Origin: Cnuibacter physcomitrellae
GTDB lineage: Bacteria > Actinomycetota > Actinomycetes > Actinomycetales > Microbacteriaceae
NCBI RefSeq assembly: GCF_014640535.1
Contig: NZ_BMHD01000001.1
Coordinates: 2,544,214 to 2,608,213, forward strand
Reading direction: 5' to 3'
DNA length: 64,000 nucleotides
Shown here piece after piece: positions 54,596-64,000 of the stretch. The first letter of the stretch is position 1. Every line of letters starts with the position of its first letter. A program made the translations under genes and the position numbers. A model generated the notes under the pieces. It saw only the letters and a list, made by a program, of their open reading frames with translations. It searched no databases and was not told the DNA's origin.

Positions 54596-56299
54596 TCAGC
54601 GTCGGCCGCAGTAGCGGAGTGTGATCTCCGAGCCCTGGGCAGCATCGCCGGGGGCGATCGACTGGCCTGAGACGGGATTTCCCGTGACGGCGTCGCACCC
54701 CATGTCCTGCTCGACCTTGACCGCGAGAGAGAGGCCGGAGAGCGTCGACTGGGCGGCATCGATCGGCTGACCGGTGACGTCGGGCACCGTGACGAGGCCC
54801 GAGGAGACCACGAGGTTGATCGTGTCGCCGGCGTAGCCGTCCGTCGTGCCCGCCGGGTCGGTTCGGATCACGGTGTCGGCAGGGGCCGACGCCGAGTTCT
54901 CCTTGGTGATCTGGCCGACCTTGAACCCCGCCTGCGTGATCTGGGCGGCGGCGTCGGTCGACGACAGCCCCTGCACGGAGGGCACGGGGACGCTCTTCCG
55001 CCCCTGCGACACGTTGACGGTGATCACCGTCTGGGGAGACACGATGGTCCCGGCCGCGGGGTTGGTGTCGACGACCTGGCCCTTGGGCACGGTGTCGCTG
55101 TAGACCTCGAAGCGCGCGGTGACGAGGTCGAGCTGCTGCAGCGTGGACTGGGCATCCTCGAACGTCTGCCCTGTCACGGTCGGCACCTCGCGCGAAGCCG
55201 CGGGCAGCTGATCGGAGGGCTGGAGCGAGAGCACCCAGAACACGATCGCCACCAGGATGACGGCGACGGAGGCGATGCCGGCCCAGATCCAGAGCACCGG
55301 CGGTCGCGACTGGGTGCGGACCGCGTACTGGTCGTCGCCCGCCAGCTGGGTGAGCGGCGACTCCGACCCTGCGGCGAGGCTCGGGGGTGCGCCGAACAGC
55401 GAGGACTGGAAGTCGTCGACGGGGACGCGCTTGGAGGGGATGCGGCCGGAGGCGGCGACCTCGAGATCGGCGCGGAACTCCGCCGAGCTCTGGAACCGGG
55501 CGAAGCGGTCCTTCGCCAGCGAGTGCAGCACCACCTGGTCGACCGCCGGGGAGACCAGCGGATTGAGGGTCGACGGGGCGACCGGTGCCTCGCTGACGTG
55601 CTGATAGGCGACCGCGACGGGGGTGTCGCCGCTGAAGGGCGGTCGCCCGGTGAGCATCTCGAAGAGCACGATCCCCGTGGAGTACAGGTCGGTGCGGGCG
55701 TCGACCGACTCGCCGCGCGCCTGCTCGGGAGAGAAGTACTGCGCCGTCCCGAGGATGGCGGTCGTCTGCGCGACCGTGGCGGACGAGTCGGAGATGGCGC
55801 GCGCGATCCCGAAGTCCATCACCTTCACCTGGCCGCCGTGCGTGATCATCACGTTGCCGGGCTTGATGTCGCGGTGCACGACGCCGGCCCGATGCGAGTA
55901 CTCGAGCGCGGTGAGGATGCCCTCGGTGATCCGGATCGCCTCGGCGACGTCGAGCGGGCCGTCGGACTTGATGACGTCCTTCAGCAGGCGGCCGTCGACG
56001 TACTCCATGACGATGAAGGGCACGACGCCCTCGAAGCCGCCCGGCTCGGCGATCCGCTCCTCGCCCGCGTCGAAGACCCGCACGATGGTCGGATGCGCCA
56101 TGCGCGAGGCCGCCTGCGCCTCCTGCCGGAACCGGGTGCGGAAGATCGGATCGCCCGCGAGCTGCGACCGGAGGAGCTTGATCGCGACCTGACGACCGAG
56201 CCGCTCGTCGCGCCCCATGTAGACGTTGGACATGCCGCCGCGGCCGATGAGGTCACCGAGGCGGTACCTCCCAGCGAGCAGTCGGGTGTCGTCGGTCAC
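54596..56299 (-). CDS. pknB: PASTA-domain Ser/Thr protein kinase
   Basis: Transmembrane kinase of 567 residues that senses cell-wall fragments and phosphorylates growth proteins. The kinase has the Gly loop IGRGGMSNVYMG, Lys41, HRDIKPGN with Asp144, DFG at 162-164, and an SPEQARGE activation end. One helix lies near 338-362, followed by three PASTA repeats (EVPTVTGQTFEDAQSTL, VPSVQGLSSTDAAAQI, VPDVTGQPIDAAQSTL). The last carries two Cys that may pair. Mycobacterial PknB has four PASTA units. It starts at GTG 56299, last in the minus-strand operon. Confidence 0.95.
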   Translation of the reverse strand: MTDDTRLLAGRYRLGDLIGRGGMSNVYMGRDERLGRQVAIKLLRSQLAGDPIFRTRFRQEAQAASRMAHPTIVRVFDAGEERIAEPGGFEGVVPFIVMEYVDGRLLKDVIKSDGPLDVAEAIRITEGILTALEYSHRAGVVHRDIKPGNVMITHGGQVKVMDFGIARAISDSSATVAQTTAILGTAQYFSPEQARGESVDARTDLYSTGIVLFEMLTGRPPFSGDTPVAVAYQHVSEAPVAPSTLNPLVSPAVDQVVLHSLAKDRFARFQSSAEFRADLEVAASGRIPSKRVPVDDFQSSLFGAPPSLAAGSESPLTQLAGDDQYAVRTQSRPPVLWIWAGIASVAVILVAIVFWVLSLQPSDQLPAASREVPTVTGQTFEDAQSTLQQLDLVTARFEVYSDTVPKGQVVDTNPAAGTIVSPQTVITVNVSQGRKSVPVPSVQGLSSTDAAAQITQAGFKVGQITKENSASAPADTVIRTDPAGTTDGYAGDTINLVVSSGLVTVPDVTGQPIDAAQSTLSGLSLAVKVEQDMGCDAVTGNPVSGQSIAPGDAAQGSEITLRYCGRR

Positions 56300-56347
56300 G
56301 GTGATGGGGCTCCTCTGGTGCTGCGGGACGTGGTGGACGCGGGGTGA

Positions 56348-58126
56348 TCAGTTGCCGGAGCCGCCGCCACCGGTGCCGCCGCCGCCGGTGCCGCCGCTGC
56401 TGGCAGCGGGACCGATCGGGACGGTGAGCGTGGGCGAGGAGCCCGACGCCGCACCGGAGCAGCTCACCGCGTAGGTGACGGAGATGGTGGCGCCCTCGGC
56501 GTTCGCGGCCTGCAGCGTCGCGGTGGTGCCCGTACCCGGCTCGATCGTCACGGCAGCGTTGGAGGCCTGGACCGTGTAGCCACTGAGCGTGGTCCCGGAG
56601 GGGCAGCTGTAGGCGGGCCAGCTCACCACGAAGGTGCCGTTGGCCGGCACCTTGCCGCCGGACTCGCCGCTCTGCACCTTGGGGGCGTCCTTGGGCGCGT
56701 CGGGGACGATCTGGGCGCTGTACACCGTCAGCGTGATCGTGGTGCCCTTGTTGACGTTCCCGACTGGGCTCGCCTGGTAGACGACGTCGACCTGGTCGGG
56801 GCTCGTCGCCGGCGCGCCGGCCGCGCGGTCGGCGCTCAGTCCGAGACCGGTCAGGATGGCCGCCGCCTCATCGAAGGTCTTGCCCTTGAGCTCGGCCTCG
56901 CTGACCGCGACCGTGTTCGAGGTGGGCGTCGGAGTGGGAGTCGGCGTGGGGGTGTTCGTCGGCGTGCTGGGCGCCGAGGTCGGGGTGGTCGGCGCCGGCG
57001 TCGGGTTCGAGCTGTTCCCCGTGTTCTGCAGCAGCAGACCCACGATCGTGCCGACGATCACCAGCGCGAGGATGACGATGAGGACGATGAGCGGGACCGT
57101 CCAGGGGCTCCGCTTCTTCTTCTCTGCCTCGGCGGGCGGCTCGGTGGCGACCGGGGCCTGAGCGGTGGGCGTGGGCTGGATGCCCTGCGCACCGAGGACC
57201 GTGGTCGCCGCGGTGGGCGCGGCGGACGACATGACGCGCGTCGCCGACGTCGGCGGGAGCTCGCTGCCGCCGAGGACGGCCGGCACGGCTGCGGCGGCAG
57301 CGGCGATGTCGCCGCGGCGCAGGGCCATCGCCGCGCGGGCGAGGTTCCCGGTGGAGGACGGCCGCTCATCCGGCTTCTTGGCGATGCAGGCGAGCACGAG
57401 GTTGCGCACGGGCTCGGGCACGGTGGTGGGCAGCGGCGGCGGCTGCTCGTTGATCTGAGCCATCGCGATCGCGACCTGGGACTCGCCGGTGAAGGGACGG
57501 CGGCCGGCGAGACACTCGTACGCGACGATGCCCAGGGAGTAGATGTCGGTGGTGGGCGAGGCCGGCTGACCGCTCGCCTGCTCGGGCGAGAGGTACTGCA
57601 CCGTGCCCATGACCTGACCGGTGGCGGTGAGTGGGACCTGGTCGGCGATCCGGGCGATGCCGAAGTCGGTGATCTTCACCCGCCCATCCGGCGTGATCAG
57701 GAGGTTGCCGGGCTTGATGTCGCGGTGGACGAGGCCGGCGGCGTGGGCGGCCTGCAGGGCGAGCGCGGTCTGAGCGACGATGTCGAGGACGCGGTCGGTC
57801 GGGAGGGTGTGCTCACGCTCGAGGATCGTGGAGAGCGCCTCGCCGGGCACGAGCTCCATCACGAGGTAGGCGCTGCCTTCCTCCTCGCCGTAGTCGTAGA
57901 CGTTCGCGATGCCCTCATGGTTGACGAGCGCCGCGTGCCGGGCCTCGGCGCGGAAGCGCTCGAGGAACCCGGGGTCGCCCATGTACTCGTCCTTGAGGAT
58001 CTTGATGGCGACGGTGCGTCCGATGACGAGGTCGGTGGCCTCCCACACCTCGCCCATGCCGCCGATCGCGATCCGCTTGGACAGCTCGTACCGGCCTCCG
58101 AACGTCAGCCCTGCTGTGGGTCTCAT
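56348..58126 (-). CDS. pknA: Ser/Thr protein kinase with a PASTA-like domain and long extracellular tail
   Basis: Kinase of 592 residues in the PknA position. It has [12 protein letters not shown], Lys42, HRDIKPGN with Asp136 and DFG at 154-156. A long Ala/Pro linker leads to a helix ([20 protein letters not shown], near 350), a run of Thr-Pro repeats, one PASTA-like unit ([20 protein letters not shown]), and about 120 further residues that end in a Gly/Ser-rich tail. Mycobacterial PknA has no PASTA unit, so the extracellular half is unusual. ATG 58126 overlaps the pbpA stop by four bases. Confidence 0.9.
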   Translation of the reverse strand: MRPTAGLTFGGRYELSKRIAIGGMGEVWEATDLVIGRTVAIKILKDEYMGDPGFLERFRAEARHAALVNHEGIANVYDYGEEEGSAYLVMELVPGEALSTILEREHTLPTDRVLDIVAQTALALQAAHAAGLVHRDIKPGNLLITPDGRVKITDFGIARIADQVPLTATGQVMGTVQYLSPEQASGQPASPTTDIYSLGIVAYECLAGRRPFTGESQVAIAMAQINEQPPPLPTTVPEPVRNLVLACIAKKPDERPSSTGNLARAAMALRRGDIAAAAAAVPAVLGGSELPPTSATRVMSSAAPTAATTVLGAQGIQPTPTAQAPVATEPPAEAEKKKRSPWTVPLIVLIVILALVIVGTIVGLLLQNTGNSSNPTPAPTTPTSAPSTPTNTPTPTPTPTPTSNTVAVSEAELKGKTFDEAAAILTGLGLSADRAAGAPATSPDQVDVVYQASPVGNVNKGTTITLTVYSAQIVPDAPKDAPKVQSGESGGKVPANGTFVVSWPAYSCPSGTTLSGYTVQASNAAVTIEPGTGTTATLQAANAEGATISVTYAVSCSGAASGSSPTLTVPIGPAASSGGTGGGGTGGGGSGN

Positions 58127-59577
58127 TTATTCAGCACCGCCTCTAGTACTTGTTTCGCGATCGGCGCGGCCAGGCTGTTGCCCGTGCCGGACTGCCCTTG
58201 CCCGCCGCCGTTCTCCACCACGACCGCCACGGCGATCCGAGGATTGTCGGCAGGCGCGTATCCGGTGAACCACAGCGTGTAGGGATCGCCGTCCCCGTTC
58301 TCCGCGGTCCCCGTCTTACCGGCCACACTGGTCCCGTCTATTCTTGCATTAGTCGCCGCTCCGGATTGGACCGCCTCGACCATCAGTTGAGAGATCGTCG
58401 ACGCGGTGTCGCTCGTCATCGGGGTGGCGAACTCCTTCGGCTGGAAGCTCTGGAGGCTGCTCAGGTCGGGAGCGTTGATCGAGTCGACGAGGTTCGGGGT
58501 CATGATCTTCCCGCCGTTCGCGACGCCGGCCGAGAGCATCGCGATCTGCAGCGGGGTGGCGACGTCGCTGCCCTGGCCGAAGGACTGCAGGGCGAGCTGG
58601 GCGTCGTCGCCCGCGGTGCTCGGGAACTGGCTCGCCGCGACATCCATCGGGACGGTGAGCTCCTTGCCGAAGCCGAACGCGTTCGCCATGTCGCCGAGGT
58701 CCTTGTCGCCCATCTCCACGCCGAGCTCGGCCATCGGGATGTTGCACGACAGGATGAAGGCGGTCGCGATGCTGACCTGGTCGCCGCCCCCGCAGGTGCC
58801 GCCGCCGGCGTTCGAGACCGTCTGGTCGGATCCGGGCAGCTGGTAGCGGGCGGTGTTCTCGAGGGTGTGGTCGACGGGCAGGCCCGCGTTCTGGAGCGCC
58901 GCGGCGGTGGTGACGATCTTGAACGTGGACCCGGGCGGGTTGAGGTCGTCGATCGTCTTGTTGATGAGCGGATCGCCGGCGGCCTGGAGCAGCTGCTGGT
59001 AGGTGTCGTCGACGGCCTTGGTGTCGTGGACCGCGAGGGCGTTCGGGTCGTAGTCGGGCTTGGAGACCATGGCGAGGATGCGCCCGGTCGACGGCTCGAT
59101 CGCGACCACCGCTCCCTGGAGGTCGCCGAGGGCGTCGTAGGCCGCCTGCTGGGCCACCGGGTCGATGGTGAGCGAGACGGAGGCGCCCTGCGGGTTCTGG
59201 CCGGTGATGATGCGGTTGAGGTAGTCGAGGAACTGGGAGCTCGAGGTTCCGCTGAGGTAGTCGTTCAGGGACTGCTCGATGCCGGTCGACCCCTGGCCGA
59301 GCGTGTAGTAGCCGGTGACCGCGCTGTAGAGCGGACCGTTGGTGTAGACGCGCTGGTACTTGTACTCGTCGCCGCTCGGCACGGACTCGGCGATCGGCTG
59401 GCCCTGCACCAGGATGGATCCGCGCTGGACGTCGTAGCTGGCGTAGATCGTCCGGGCGTTCCGCGGGTTGTCGGCGAGGTTCGAGGCCTGGAAGAACTGG
59501 ATGGTGGTGCTCGACACGAAGAGCGTGACGAACATCAGCACGACCACGATGCTCACGCGCTTGAGTTCTCGGGTCAT
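58123..59577 (-). CDS. pbpA: Penicillin-binding protein, class B transpeptidase
   Basis: Class B PBP of 484 residues that cross-links peptidoglycan with the RodA-type polymerase. An N-terminal anchor helix (about 7-25) is followed by the dimerisation region and the transpeptidase domain. The catalytic triad motifs are SxxK in GSTFKIV, SxN in LSCN, and KTG in GKTGTAENG. It lies between rodA (four bases upstream) and pknA (overlap of four bases). Confidence 0.94.
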   Translation of the reverse strand: MTRELKRVSIVVVLMFVTLFVSSTTIQFFQASNLADNPRNARTIYASYDVQRGSILVQGQPIAESVPSGDEYKYQRVYTNGPLYSAVTGYYTLGQGSTGIEQSLNDYLSGTSSSQFLDYLNRIITGQNPQGASVSLTIDPVAQQAAYDALGDLQGAVVAIEPSTGRILAMVSKPDYDPNALAVHDTKAVDDTYQQLLQAAGDPLINKTIDDLNPPGSTFKIVTTAAALQNAGLPVDHTLENTARYQLPGSDQTVSNAGGGTCGGGDQVSIATAFILSCNIPMAELGVEMGDKDLGDMANAFGFGKELTVPMDVAASQFPSTAGDDAQLALQSFGQGSDVATPLQIAMLSAGVANGGKIMTPNLVDSINAPDLSSLQSFQPKEFATPMTSDTASTISQLMVEAVQSGAATNARIDGTSVAGKTGTAENGDGDPYTLWFTGYAPADNPRIAVAVVVENGGGQGQSGTGNSLAAPIAKQVLEAVLNK

Positions 59578-59581
59578 CCTT

Positions 59582-60964
59582 CTAGATCACCAGCCTTGGC
59601 TGATTGCGAACTGTGTCGGACAGTCGCAGCAGGAGAGCGACGATGATCCAGTTCGCGACGAGCGACGAACCGCCCGCGGCGAGGAACGGGGTGGTCAGAC
59701 CGGTCAGCGGGATCACCCGGGTGACGCCGCCGATGACGATGAAGCACTGCAGCGCGACGGTGAACGACAGCCCGACGCCGAGGAGGCGACCGAAGTCGTC
59801 CTGGCCGGCGAAGCTGATGCGGAAGCCCCGGGCGATGAACAGCATGTAGAGGCAGAAGATCGCGAACAGGCCCGCCAGCCCCAGCTCCTCGCCCAGGCTC
59901 GCGATGATGTAGTCGCTCTGCGCCAGCGGGGTGATGTCGGGGCGTCCCTGCCCGAGGCCCGTCCCGATCAGACCGCCGTTCGCCAGGCCGAAGAGGCCCT
60001 GCACGAGCTGGTAGCTGGCGTTGTCGGGGTCCTTGAACGGGTAGAGCCAGTTGGTGAACCGGTCGTTCACGTACGGCAGGACCTGGCTGGCGATGATCGC
60101 ACCGGCGAGGAACAGCCCGACGCCGAGCACCACCCAGCTCGCCCGCCCGGTCGCGACGTAGAGCATCACGACGAAGAGCCCGAAGTAGAGCAGAGCGGTG
60201 CCGAGGTCGCGCTGGAAGATGATGATCGCCATCGCGACGCCCCAGAGCACCAGGATCGGGCCGAGGTCGCGGGCGCGCGGGAACCGCATCCCGAGGAACT
60301 TGCGGCCCACCATCGAGAGGCTGTCGCGACGCGACACGAGGTACCCCGCGAAGAACACCGCGAGGGCGATCTTGGCGACCTCGCCGGGCTGGAACGAGAA
60401 CTCCCCGATGTGGATCCACACCCTCGCGCCGTAGATCTCCTGGCCCACCACCGGCAGCATCGGCAGCAGCAGGAGCACCGCGGCGACGAGCATCGCGATG
60501 TAGGTGTAGCGCTGCAGGACGCGGTGGTTCCGGATCACGACCACGACCGCGATCGCGATGACGATGGCGATCGCGCTCCACACCACCTGGCGGACGGCGG
60601 TGCTCTCCCAGCCGGTGAGGTCGTTGGCGATGTCGATGCGGTAGATCTCGGCGATGCCGAGGCCGTTCAGGAGCGACGCGATCGGGAGGATGAAGGGGTC
60701 GGCGTTGCTCGCGACGAACCGCAGCGCCACGTGCATCCCGAACACCAGGATGGACAGTCCGGCGCCGAGGAACAGCACGGTCTGGTCGGCGTAGCCCAGC
60801 GCGCCGAACTGCACGAGCACCACCGCGGCCGCGTTGAGCGCGCACGCGAAGAGGAGCATGACCAGCTCGAGGTTGCGGAGCTTCTTCGGCACGCGGATGC
60901 GACGCACGCCCTTGCCGGGCGTCTCGGGTCGTGTGGTGCCGACGGGAGCGGTGACGTCGGTCAT
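59582..60964 (-). CDS. rodA: SEDS peptidoglycan polymerase (RodA/FtsW family)
   Basis: Membrane glycosyltransferase that polymerises lipid II. The 460 residues form about ten or more helices with family blocks GARVWIHIGEFSFQPGEVAK, QRDLGTALLYFGLF, GGLIGTGLGQGRPDITPLAQ and SDYIIASLGEELGLAG, and PLTGLTTPFLAAGGSSL. ATG 60964 overlaps the pstP stop by four bases. Pairing with pbpA makes this the elongation SEDS-PBP unit; much longer open frames on this strand are shadows of neighbouring genes. Confidence 0.95.
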   Translation of the reverse strand: MTDVTAPVGTTRPETPGKGVRRIRVPKKLRNLELVMLLFACALNAAAVVLVQFGALGYADQTVLFLGAGLSILVFGMHVALRFVASNADPFILPIASLLNGLGIAEIYRIDIANDLTGWESTAVRQVVWSAIAIVIAIAVVVVIRNHRVLQRYTYIAMLVAAVLLLLPMLPVVGQEIYGARVWIHIGEFSFQPGEVAKIALAVFFAGYLVSRRDSLSMVGRKFLGMRFPRARDLGPILVLWGVAMAIIIFQRDLGTALLYFGLFVVMLYVATGRASWVVLGVGLFLAGAIIASQVLPYVNDRFTNWLYPFKDPDNASYQLVQGLFGLANGGLIGTGLGQGRPDITPLAQSDYIIASLGEELGLAGLFAIFCLYMLFIARGFRISFAGQDDFGRLLGVGLSFTVALQCFIVIGGVTRVIPLTGLTTPFLAAGGSSLVANWIIVALLLRLSDTVRNQPRLVI

Positions 60965-62295
60965 CCGGTCACCCCCTCGGCGGCGGGCTGCGGGGCCGGC
61001 TGGTCCGCGGGCTGCGGTGTCGGTGTCGGCGTGGGGCTCGGGGTGGCCGGGTCGTCCGGCTGCACCGTCGCGTTCGACAGGCGTTGGACGATCTCGAGGG
61101 CTTCGGTCACCGAGCCCGCGCTGATCGTGTTCGAGACCTGCCCCTGCGCGTACGGCGACAGCGAGTCGACGGGGATGTCGGTCTGCTGGAAGACGTGCGA
61201 GAGGGACACCGGCCCGATCCCCTGCTGGACCCCCTGGTAGACCGCGACGTAGCCGTCGGACTGGCCGACGAAGTAGCGGGTCTGCGTCCACTGGTATCCG
61301 GCGTAGAGGCCGGCCGCGATGATCCCGATCACGACGAGCGCGCCCACGAGCCACGTCGCCTTCCGACGGCGCGACCGGCGGCGATCCTCCTCGATGAGCT
61401 CGTCGAGGTAGCCCTCCGACTCGGGCTCGAAGTGGCTCTCGGGCTGCACCGGGCGCGGGTGCAGGCGCAGGCCCGGCAGGCGGGCCGAACGTCGACCGAC
61501 CTGCTGGTCGAAGACGATCGGCGCCGCGGCCGACCCGACCGTCGTCGGGGTCTGCTCGGTGATTTCGAGGGACTGGTCGACGTCGATCACGATGACGGTG
61601 ACGTTGTCGGGCGCCCCGCGGTCGAGGCTCTCGCGCACGAGGGCGTCGGCGGCCGCATCCGGATCGGACAGCTCCGTCAGCACGCGCTCGATGTCGTCGC
61701 GCTCGACGACGCCGCTCAGTCCGTCGGAGCAGAGCATCCACCGGTCGCCGGGTCGGGTGTCCATCACCTGGAGATCGACCTCGGGTGCGGCGTCGACGTC
61801 GCCGAGCACCCGCATCAGGACCGAGCGGCGGGGATGGGTCTTCGCCTCCTCGGGCGTGATGCGGCCGGAGTCGACGAGCCGCTGCACGAAGGTGTGGTCG
61901 ACGGTGATCTGCGAGAGCACCCCGTCGCGGAGCCGGTAGATGCGCGAGTCGCCGATGTGGGCGATGGCGACGCTCTGGCCCACCCGAACCAGGGCGCTGA
62001 GCGTCGTGCCCATGCCGGTGAGCTCCGGATGCTCGTAGACCGTCTCGGACAGCACCGCGTTCGTGGCGACGATCGCCTCCTGCAGGGCGAACTCCGCATC
62101 CACCGCCGAGCTGTACTCGCCGTCGATCTCGGCGAGCCGGCGCACCGCCAGAGCCGACGCCACGTCGCCTCCCGCGTGACCGCCCATCCCGTCGGCGACC
62201 ACGAACAGGGTCTCCCCGGCGAAGCCGGAGTCCTGGTTGTTCGAGCGGATCTTTCCAGTGTGCGAAACGGCCGCGCTCACGGTCACAATCGCCAC
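60961..62295 (-). CDS. pstP: PP2C-type Ser/Thr protein phosphatase
   Basis: Metal-dependent phosphatase of 444 residues that reverses PknA/PknB phosphorylation. The PP2C domain (about 1-240) has RSNNQDSG, VVADGMGGHAGGD, AHIGDSRIYRL and the DNVTVIVID end motif. A basic linker is followed by one helix (about 318-340) and an extracellular part with a Thr/Pro repeat tail. GTG 62295 fits the family start; it lies three bases after fhaB. Confidence 0.95.
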   Translation of the reverse strand: MAIVTVSAAVSHTGKIRSNNQDSGFAGETLFVVADGMGGHAGGDVASALAVRRLAEIDGEYSSAVDAEFALQEAIVATNAVLSETVYEHPELTGMGTTLSALVRVGQSVAIAHIGDSRIYRLRDGVLSQITVDHTFVQRLVDSGRITPEEAKTHPRRSVLMRVLGDVDAAPEVDLQVMDTRPGDRWMLCSDGLSGVVERDDIERVLTELSDPDAAADALVRESLDRGAPDNVTVIVIDVDQSLEITEQTPTTVGSAAAPIVFDQQVGRRSARLPGLRLHPRPVQPESHFEPESEGYLDELIEEDRRRSRRRKATWLVGALVVIGIIAAGLYAGYQWTQTRYFVGQSDGYVAVYQGVQQGIGPVSLSHVFQQTDIPVDSLSPYAQGQVSNTISAGSVTEALEIVQRLSNATVQPDDPATPSPTPTPTPQPADQPAPQPAAEGVTG

Positions 62296-62298
62296 GGA

Positions 62299-62847
62299 CT
62301 ACCGCCGCAGCTCGAACGTGGTGGCGCCGATGCGGATCGGCGTGTTGAGCGTCACGTGCAGAGGGGAGGTGACGCGCTGCCCGTCGAGGAACGTCCCGTT
62401 GGTGGAGTCGAGGTCCTGGACCACCCACTCCTCGCCCCACACCATCAGGCGGGCGTGGTGCGTGGAGGTGTAGTCGTCTCGGATGACGACGCTGGAGTCG
62501 GAGGAGCGGCCGATCGTGAGCGGCTCGGTGCCGAGAGGGATCTCGGCGCCCGACTTCGGGCCGGAGGTGATGACCAGGCGGCCGGCGTTGCTGGTCGTCG
62601 CCCGCGGCGGTCCGCTCAGCTCGGTGCCGGGTGCGGGGACGAAGGTCGGCACCTTGGGAGCGGGGGCGCCGGAGGGCGGCGTGGTCACCGGTGTCGGGGC
62701 AGGCGCGGCCGCGGCGGGCGCCTCCTTCATGCGGCGGACCCGCGCGCCGAACAGGTCGGAGCGCATCGCGTACACGATCACGAAGACGAAGATCCACAGC
62801 AGCGCCAGGAAGGCGAGCTGGAGGATCAGCAGGGTGAGCTCACTCAT
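62299..62847 (-). CDS. fhaB: FHA-domain membrane protein FhaB
   Basis: 182-residue protein with one N-terminal helix (about 4-27), a Pro/Ala linker, and a C-terminal FHA domain (LTIGRSSDSSVVIRDDYTSTHHARL ... DLDSTNGTFLDG, in separate blocks) that binds phosphothreonine. Mycobacterial FhaB (FipA) links the kinases to division and murein synthesis. It lies six bases after fhaA. Confidence 0.94.
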   Translation of the reverse strand: MSELTLLILQLAFLALLWIFVFVIVYAMRSDLFGARVRRMKEAPAAAAPAPTPVTTPPSGAPAPKVPTFVPAPGTELSGPPRATTSNAGRLVITSGPKSGAEIPLGTEPLTIGRSSDSSVVIRDDYTSTHHARLMVWGEEWVVQDLDSTNGTFLDGQRVTSPLHVTLNTPIRIGATTFELRR

Positions 62848-62853
62848 CGGCCG

Positions 62854-63651
62854 CTACCCCCAGAACCCGCCGGGATCGTGGGCGGCACGCTGACCGCCCG
62901 ACTGCTTCGGCGCGGCAGCGGGCCGCTGGGGCGGAGCGCCCGGCGTCCGGCCCGCGCCCGCGCGGCCCGATCCGCTCGTGCTCGTCGCGCTCGTCTGCGG
63001 GACCACCCGGAAGGTGATGGCGGTACGGCCGATCGTGATGACCGAGTCGGGCTCGAGGGTCGCCTTCTGGAACGGACGCCCGTTCAGCTGCGAGCCGTTG
63101 GTGGAGCCGAGATCGCGCGCCTGGGCGTGCGAGCCGTCCCACACGATCTCGACGTGCTTGCGGCTGGTGCCGGTGTCGTCGATCGTGATGTCGGCGTCGC
63201 TGCCTCGGCCGATCACGGTGCGGGAGCGGAGCGGATGGCGCTTGCCCGCGATGTCGACCACCGGGACCCAGCGCACGTCGTCGGCGAGGTTCGACGACTC
63301 CACCTCGATCATCCCCTTGCTGATCGACTCGTCGCTGACGAGGTCGATGACGACCGGGCCGGCGAACTGGAAGCCCTGCTGCGCGGCGTGCTGCTTCACG
63401 ATGCCGTCGAGCTCGGTGATCAGCGCCGAGCCCAGCGCGGTCATCCGCTCGTGGTCGGCGGGCGAGAGGAGCACGCGGAAGGAGTTGGGCACGAGGATGC
63501 GGTCGCGGGCCACGACGGCGGCCCTGGTGTCGAGCTCGCGCTTGAGAGCGGACGAGATCTCCACCGGCTGGAGCCCCGAACGGAAGGTCTTCGCGAACGC
63601 GCCGTTGACGGCACGCTCGAGACCTCGCTCGAAACTGTCCAGGATTCCCAC
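62854..63651 (-). CDS. fhaA: FHA-domain protein FhaA (DUF3662 + FHA)
   Basis: 265-residue protein with the N-terminal DUF3662 domain (MGILDSFERGLERAVNGAFAK) and an FHA domain after residue 145 (IGRGSDADITIDDTGTSRKH, DLGSTNGSQLNG). The C-terminus is a Gly/Pro/Ala-rich stretch ending DPGGFWG. The linker is much shorter than in the mycobacterial protein. In mycobacteria FhaA binds phosphorylated MurJ pseudokinase; the murJ here lacks that part, so the partner must differ. First gene of the operon, GTG 63651 after CAAGGAGAACGGG. Confidence 0.93.
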   Translation of the reverse strand: MGILDSFERGLERAVNGAFAKTFRSGLQPVEISSALKRELDTRAAVVARDRILVPNSFRVLLSPADHERMTALGSALITELDGIVKQHAAQQGFQFAGPVVIDLVSDESISKGMIEVESSNLADDVRWVPVVDIAGKRHPLRSRTVIGRGSDADITIDDTGTSRKHVEIVWDGSHAQARDLGSTNGSQLNGRPFQKATLEPDSVITIGRTAITFRVVPQTSATSTSGSGRAGAGRTPGAPPQRPAAAPKQSGGQRAAHDPGGFWG

Positions 63652-63833
63652 GTCTGTCCCGTTCTCCTTGCTTCCTCTATCGGTCCTGTCCCTGACGGCG
63701 TCGTCGGCGGCGGGAACGAATGGATGGGGGTTCGCACAGCGGGTGCGTGTCGGTGTTGGGGGTGGATGCTACGACGATGTTACTCAGCTTGACCGATAAA
63801 CCACTGCCAGACCGCCGTCGAGGCACGCGGGGT

Positions 63834-63839
63834 TACGAT
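63834..63839 (+). promoter_or_regulatory. -10 element (TACGAT) of the CoA-binding protein gene
   Basis: TACGAT ends seven bases before ATG 63847. The 195-base gap from 63652 also holds the promoter of the fhaA operon on the other strand; no tRNA or other gene is seen in it. Confidence 0.45.
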
Positions 63840-63846
63840 ACGGGAC

Positions 63847-64000
63847 ATGGGCGACCAGAGCACTGTGGAGAGCATGGACGAGGTGGCTGAGCGCCTCATG
63901 CGCACGTCCCGGACCATCGCGGTCGTGGGCCTCAGCACCGATCCGGCGAAGTCGGCGCACACCGTGCCCGCACGTCTCCAGCAGGTGGGATACCGCGTCA
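63847..64000 (+). CDS. CoA-binding domain protein, truncated by the window edge
   Basis: Only the first 51 residues are visible. They start MGDQSTVESMDEVAERLMRT and then RTIAVVGLSTDPAKSAHTVP, the Rossmann nucleotide motif of the CoA-binding (YccU-like) family. The frame is open to the end of the window. Function unknown. Confidence 0.75.
   Translation, partial: MGDQSTVESMDEVAERLMRTSRTIAVVGLSTDPAKSAHTVPARLQQVGYRV

Noticed and set aside
59582-62797. Minus-strand open frame of 1071 codons
   Set aside because: Only the last 460 codons (rodA) resemble a protein family; the rest is the shadow of pstP and fhaB.

Overview
The window is chromosomal DNA from a high-G+C actinobacterium, most likely a member of the Microbacteriaceae. 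The evidence is gene order and protein type: an rpmH-dnaA-dnaN-gnd-recF-dciA-gyrB-gyrA origin core, parAB with TGTTTCACGTGAAACA parS sites, a mycothiol-type mshA gene, CrgA, a class E sortase, and the pknB-pknA-pbpA-rodA-pstP-fhaB-fhaA block. Genus and species cannot be fixed from what I can see.

Layout. 1-9380: an exporter, a secreted beta-propeller-like protein with an LAATG sorting tail, a branched-chain 2-oxoacid dehydrogenase operon (E1alpha, E1beta, E2) behind hisC, then a holin-like membrane protein, a tyrosine phosphatase and purB. 9390-13960: small membrane proteins, a MarR regulator, an LPNTG surface protein and two alpha/beta hydrolases. 13964-17396: dnaB and the rpsF-ssb-rpsR-rplI operon on the minus strand. 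17571-20610: mshA, a PIG-L/MshB-like deacetylase and ino1, three genes that fit together as an inositol/mycothiol group. 20716-30958: pcnA, a DUF6049 protein, murJ, trxB, trxA, an aminotransferase, a D-Ala-D-Ala-ligase-like gene and parB. 30948-38019 (minus): parA, a 3.2-kb non-coding stretch with three parS sites and a long degenerate repeat array, then rsmG-jag-yidC-yidD-rnpA-rpmH. 38352-49127 (plus): dnaA, oriC, dnaN, gnd, recF, dciA, gyrB, gyrA and a DUF3566 protein. 49200-50227: tRNA-Ile, tRNA-Ala and a Phd/PIN toxin-antitoxin pair. 50313-64000: a Lys-rich membrane protein, ppiA, a rhomboid protease, crgA, the class E sortase, a glutamine amidotransferase, and the Ser/Thr-kinase and cell-wall elongation operon, ending in a truncated CoA-binding protein.

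The genes form three working groups: chromosome start-up and segregation (dnaA, oriC, dnaN, recF, dciA, gyrAB, dnaB, ssb, parAB, parS); envelope growth and its phosphorylation control (murJ, yidC, pbpA, rodA, pknA, pknB, pstP, fhaA, fhaB, crgA, sortase with two sortase substrates); and thiol/redox supply (mshA, deacetylase, ino1, trxA, trxB).

The most unusual part is 32612-35050. About twelve degenerate tandem units, 180-280 bp apart, lie between parS and rsmG. Each is built around a long inverted repeat (TGTCGCTTCATCACGGA ... TCCGTGATGAAGCGACA) and has no convincing gene. A second pattern is a set of thirteen starts with a TANNNT-like -10 element only 6-7 bases upstream, which suggests leaderless transcripts. 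Coordinates and motifs were read by eye; no database search was run.
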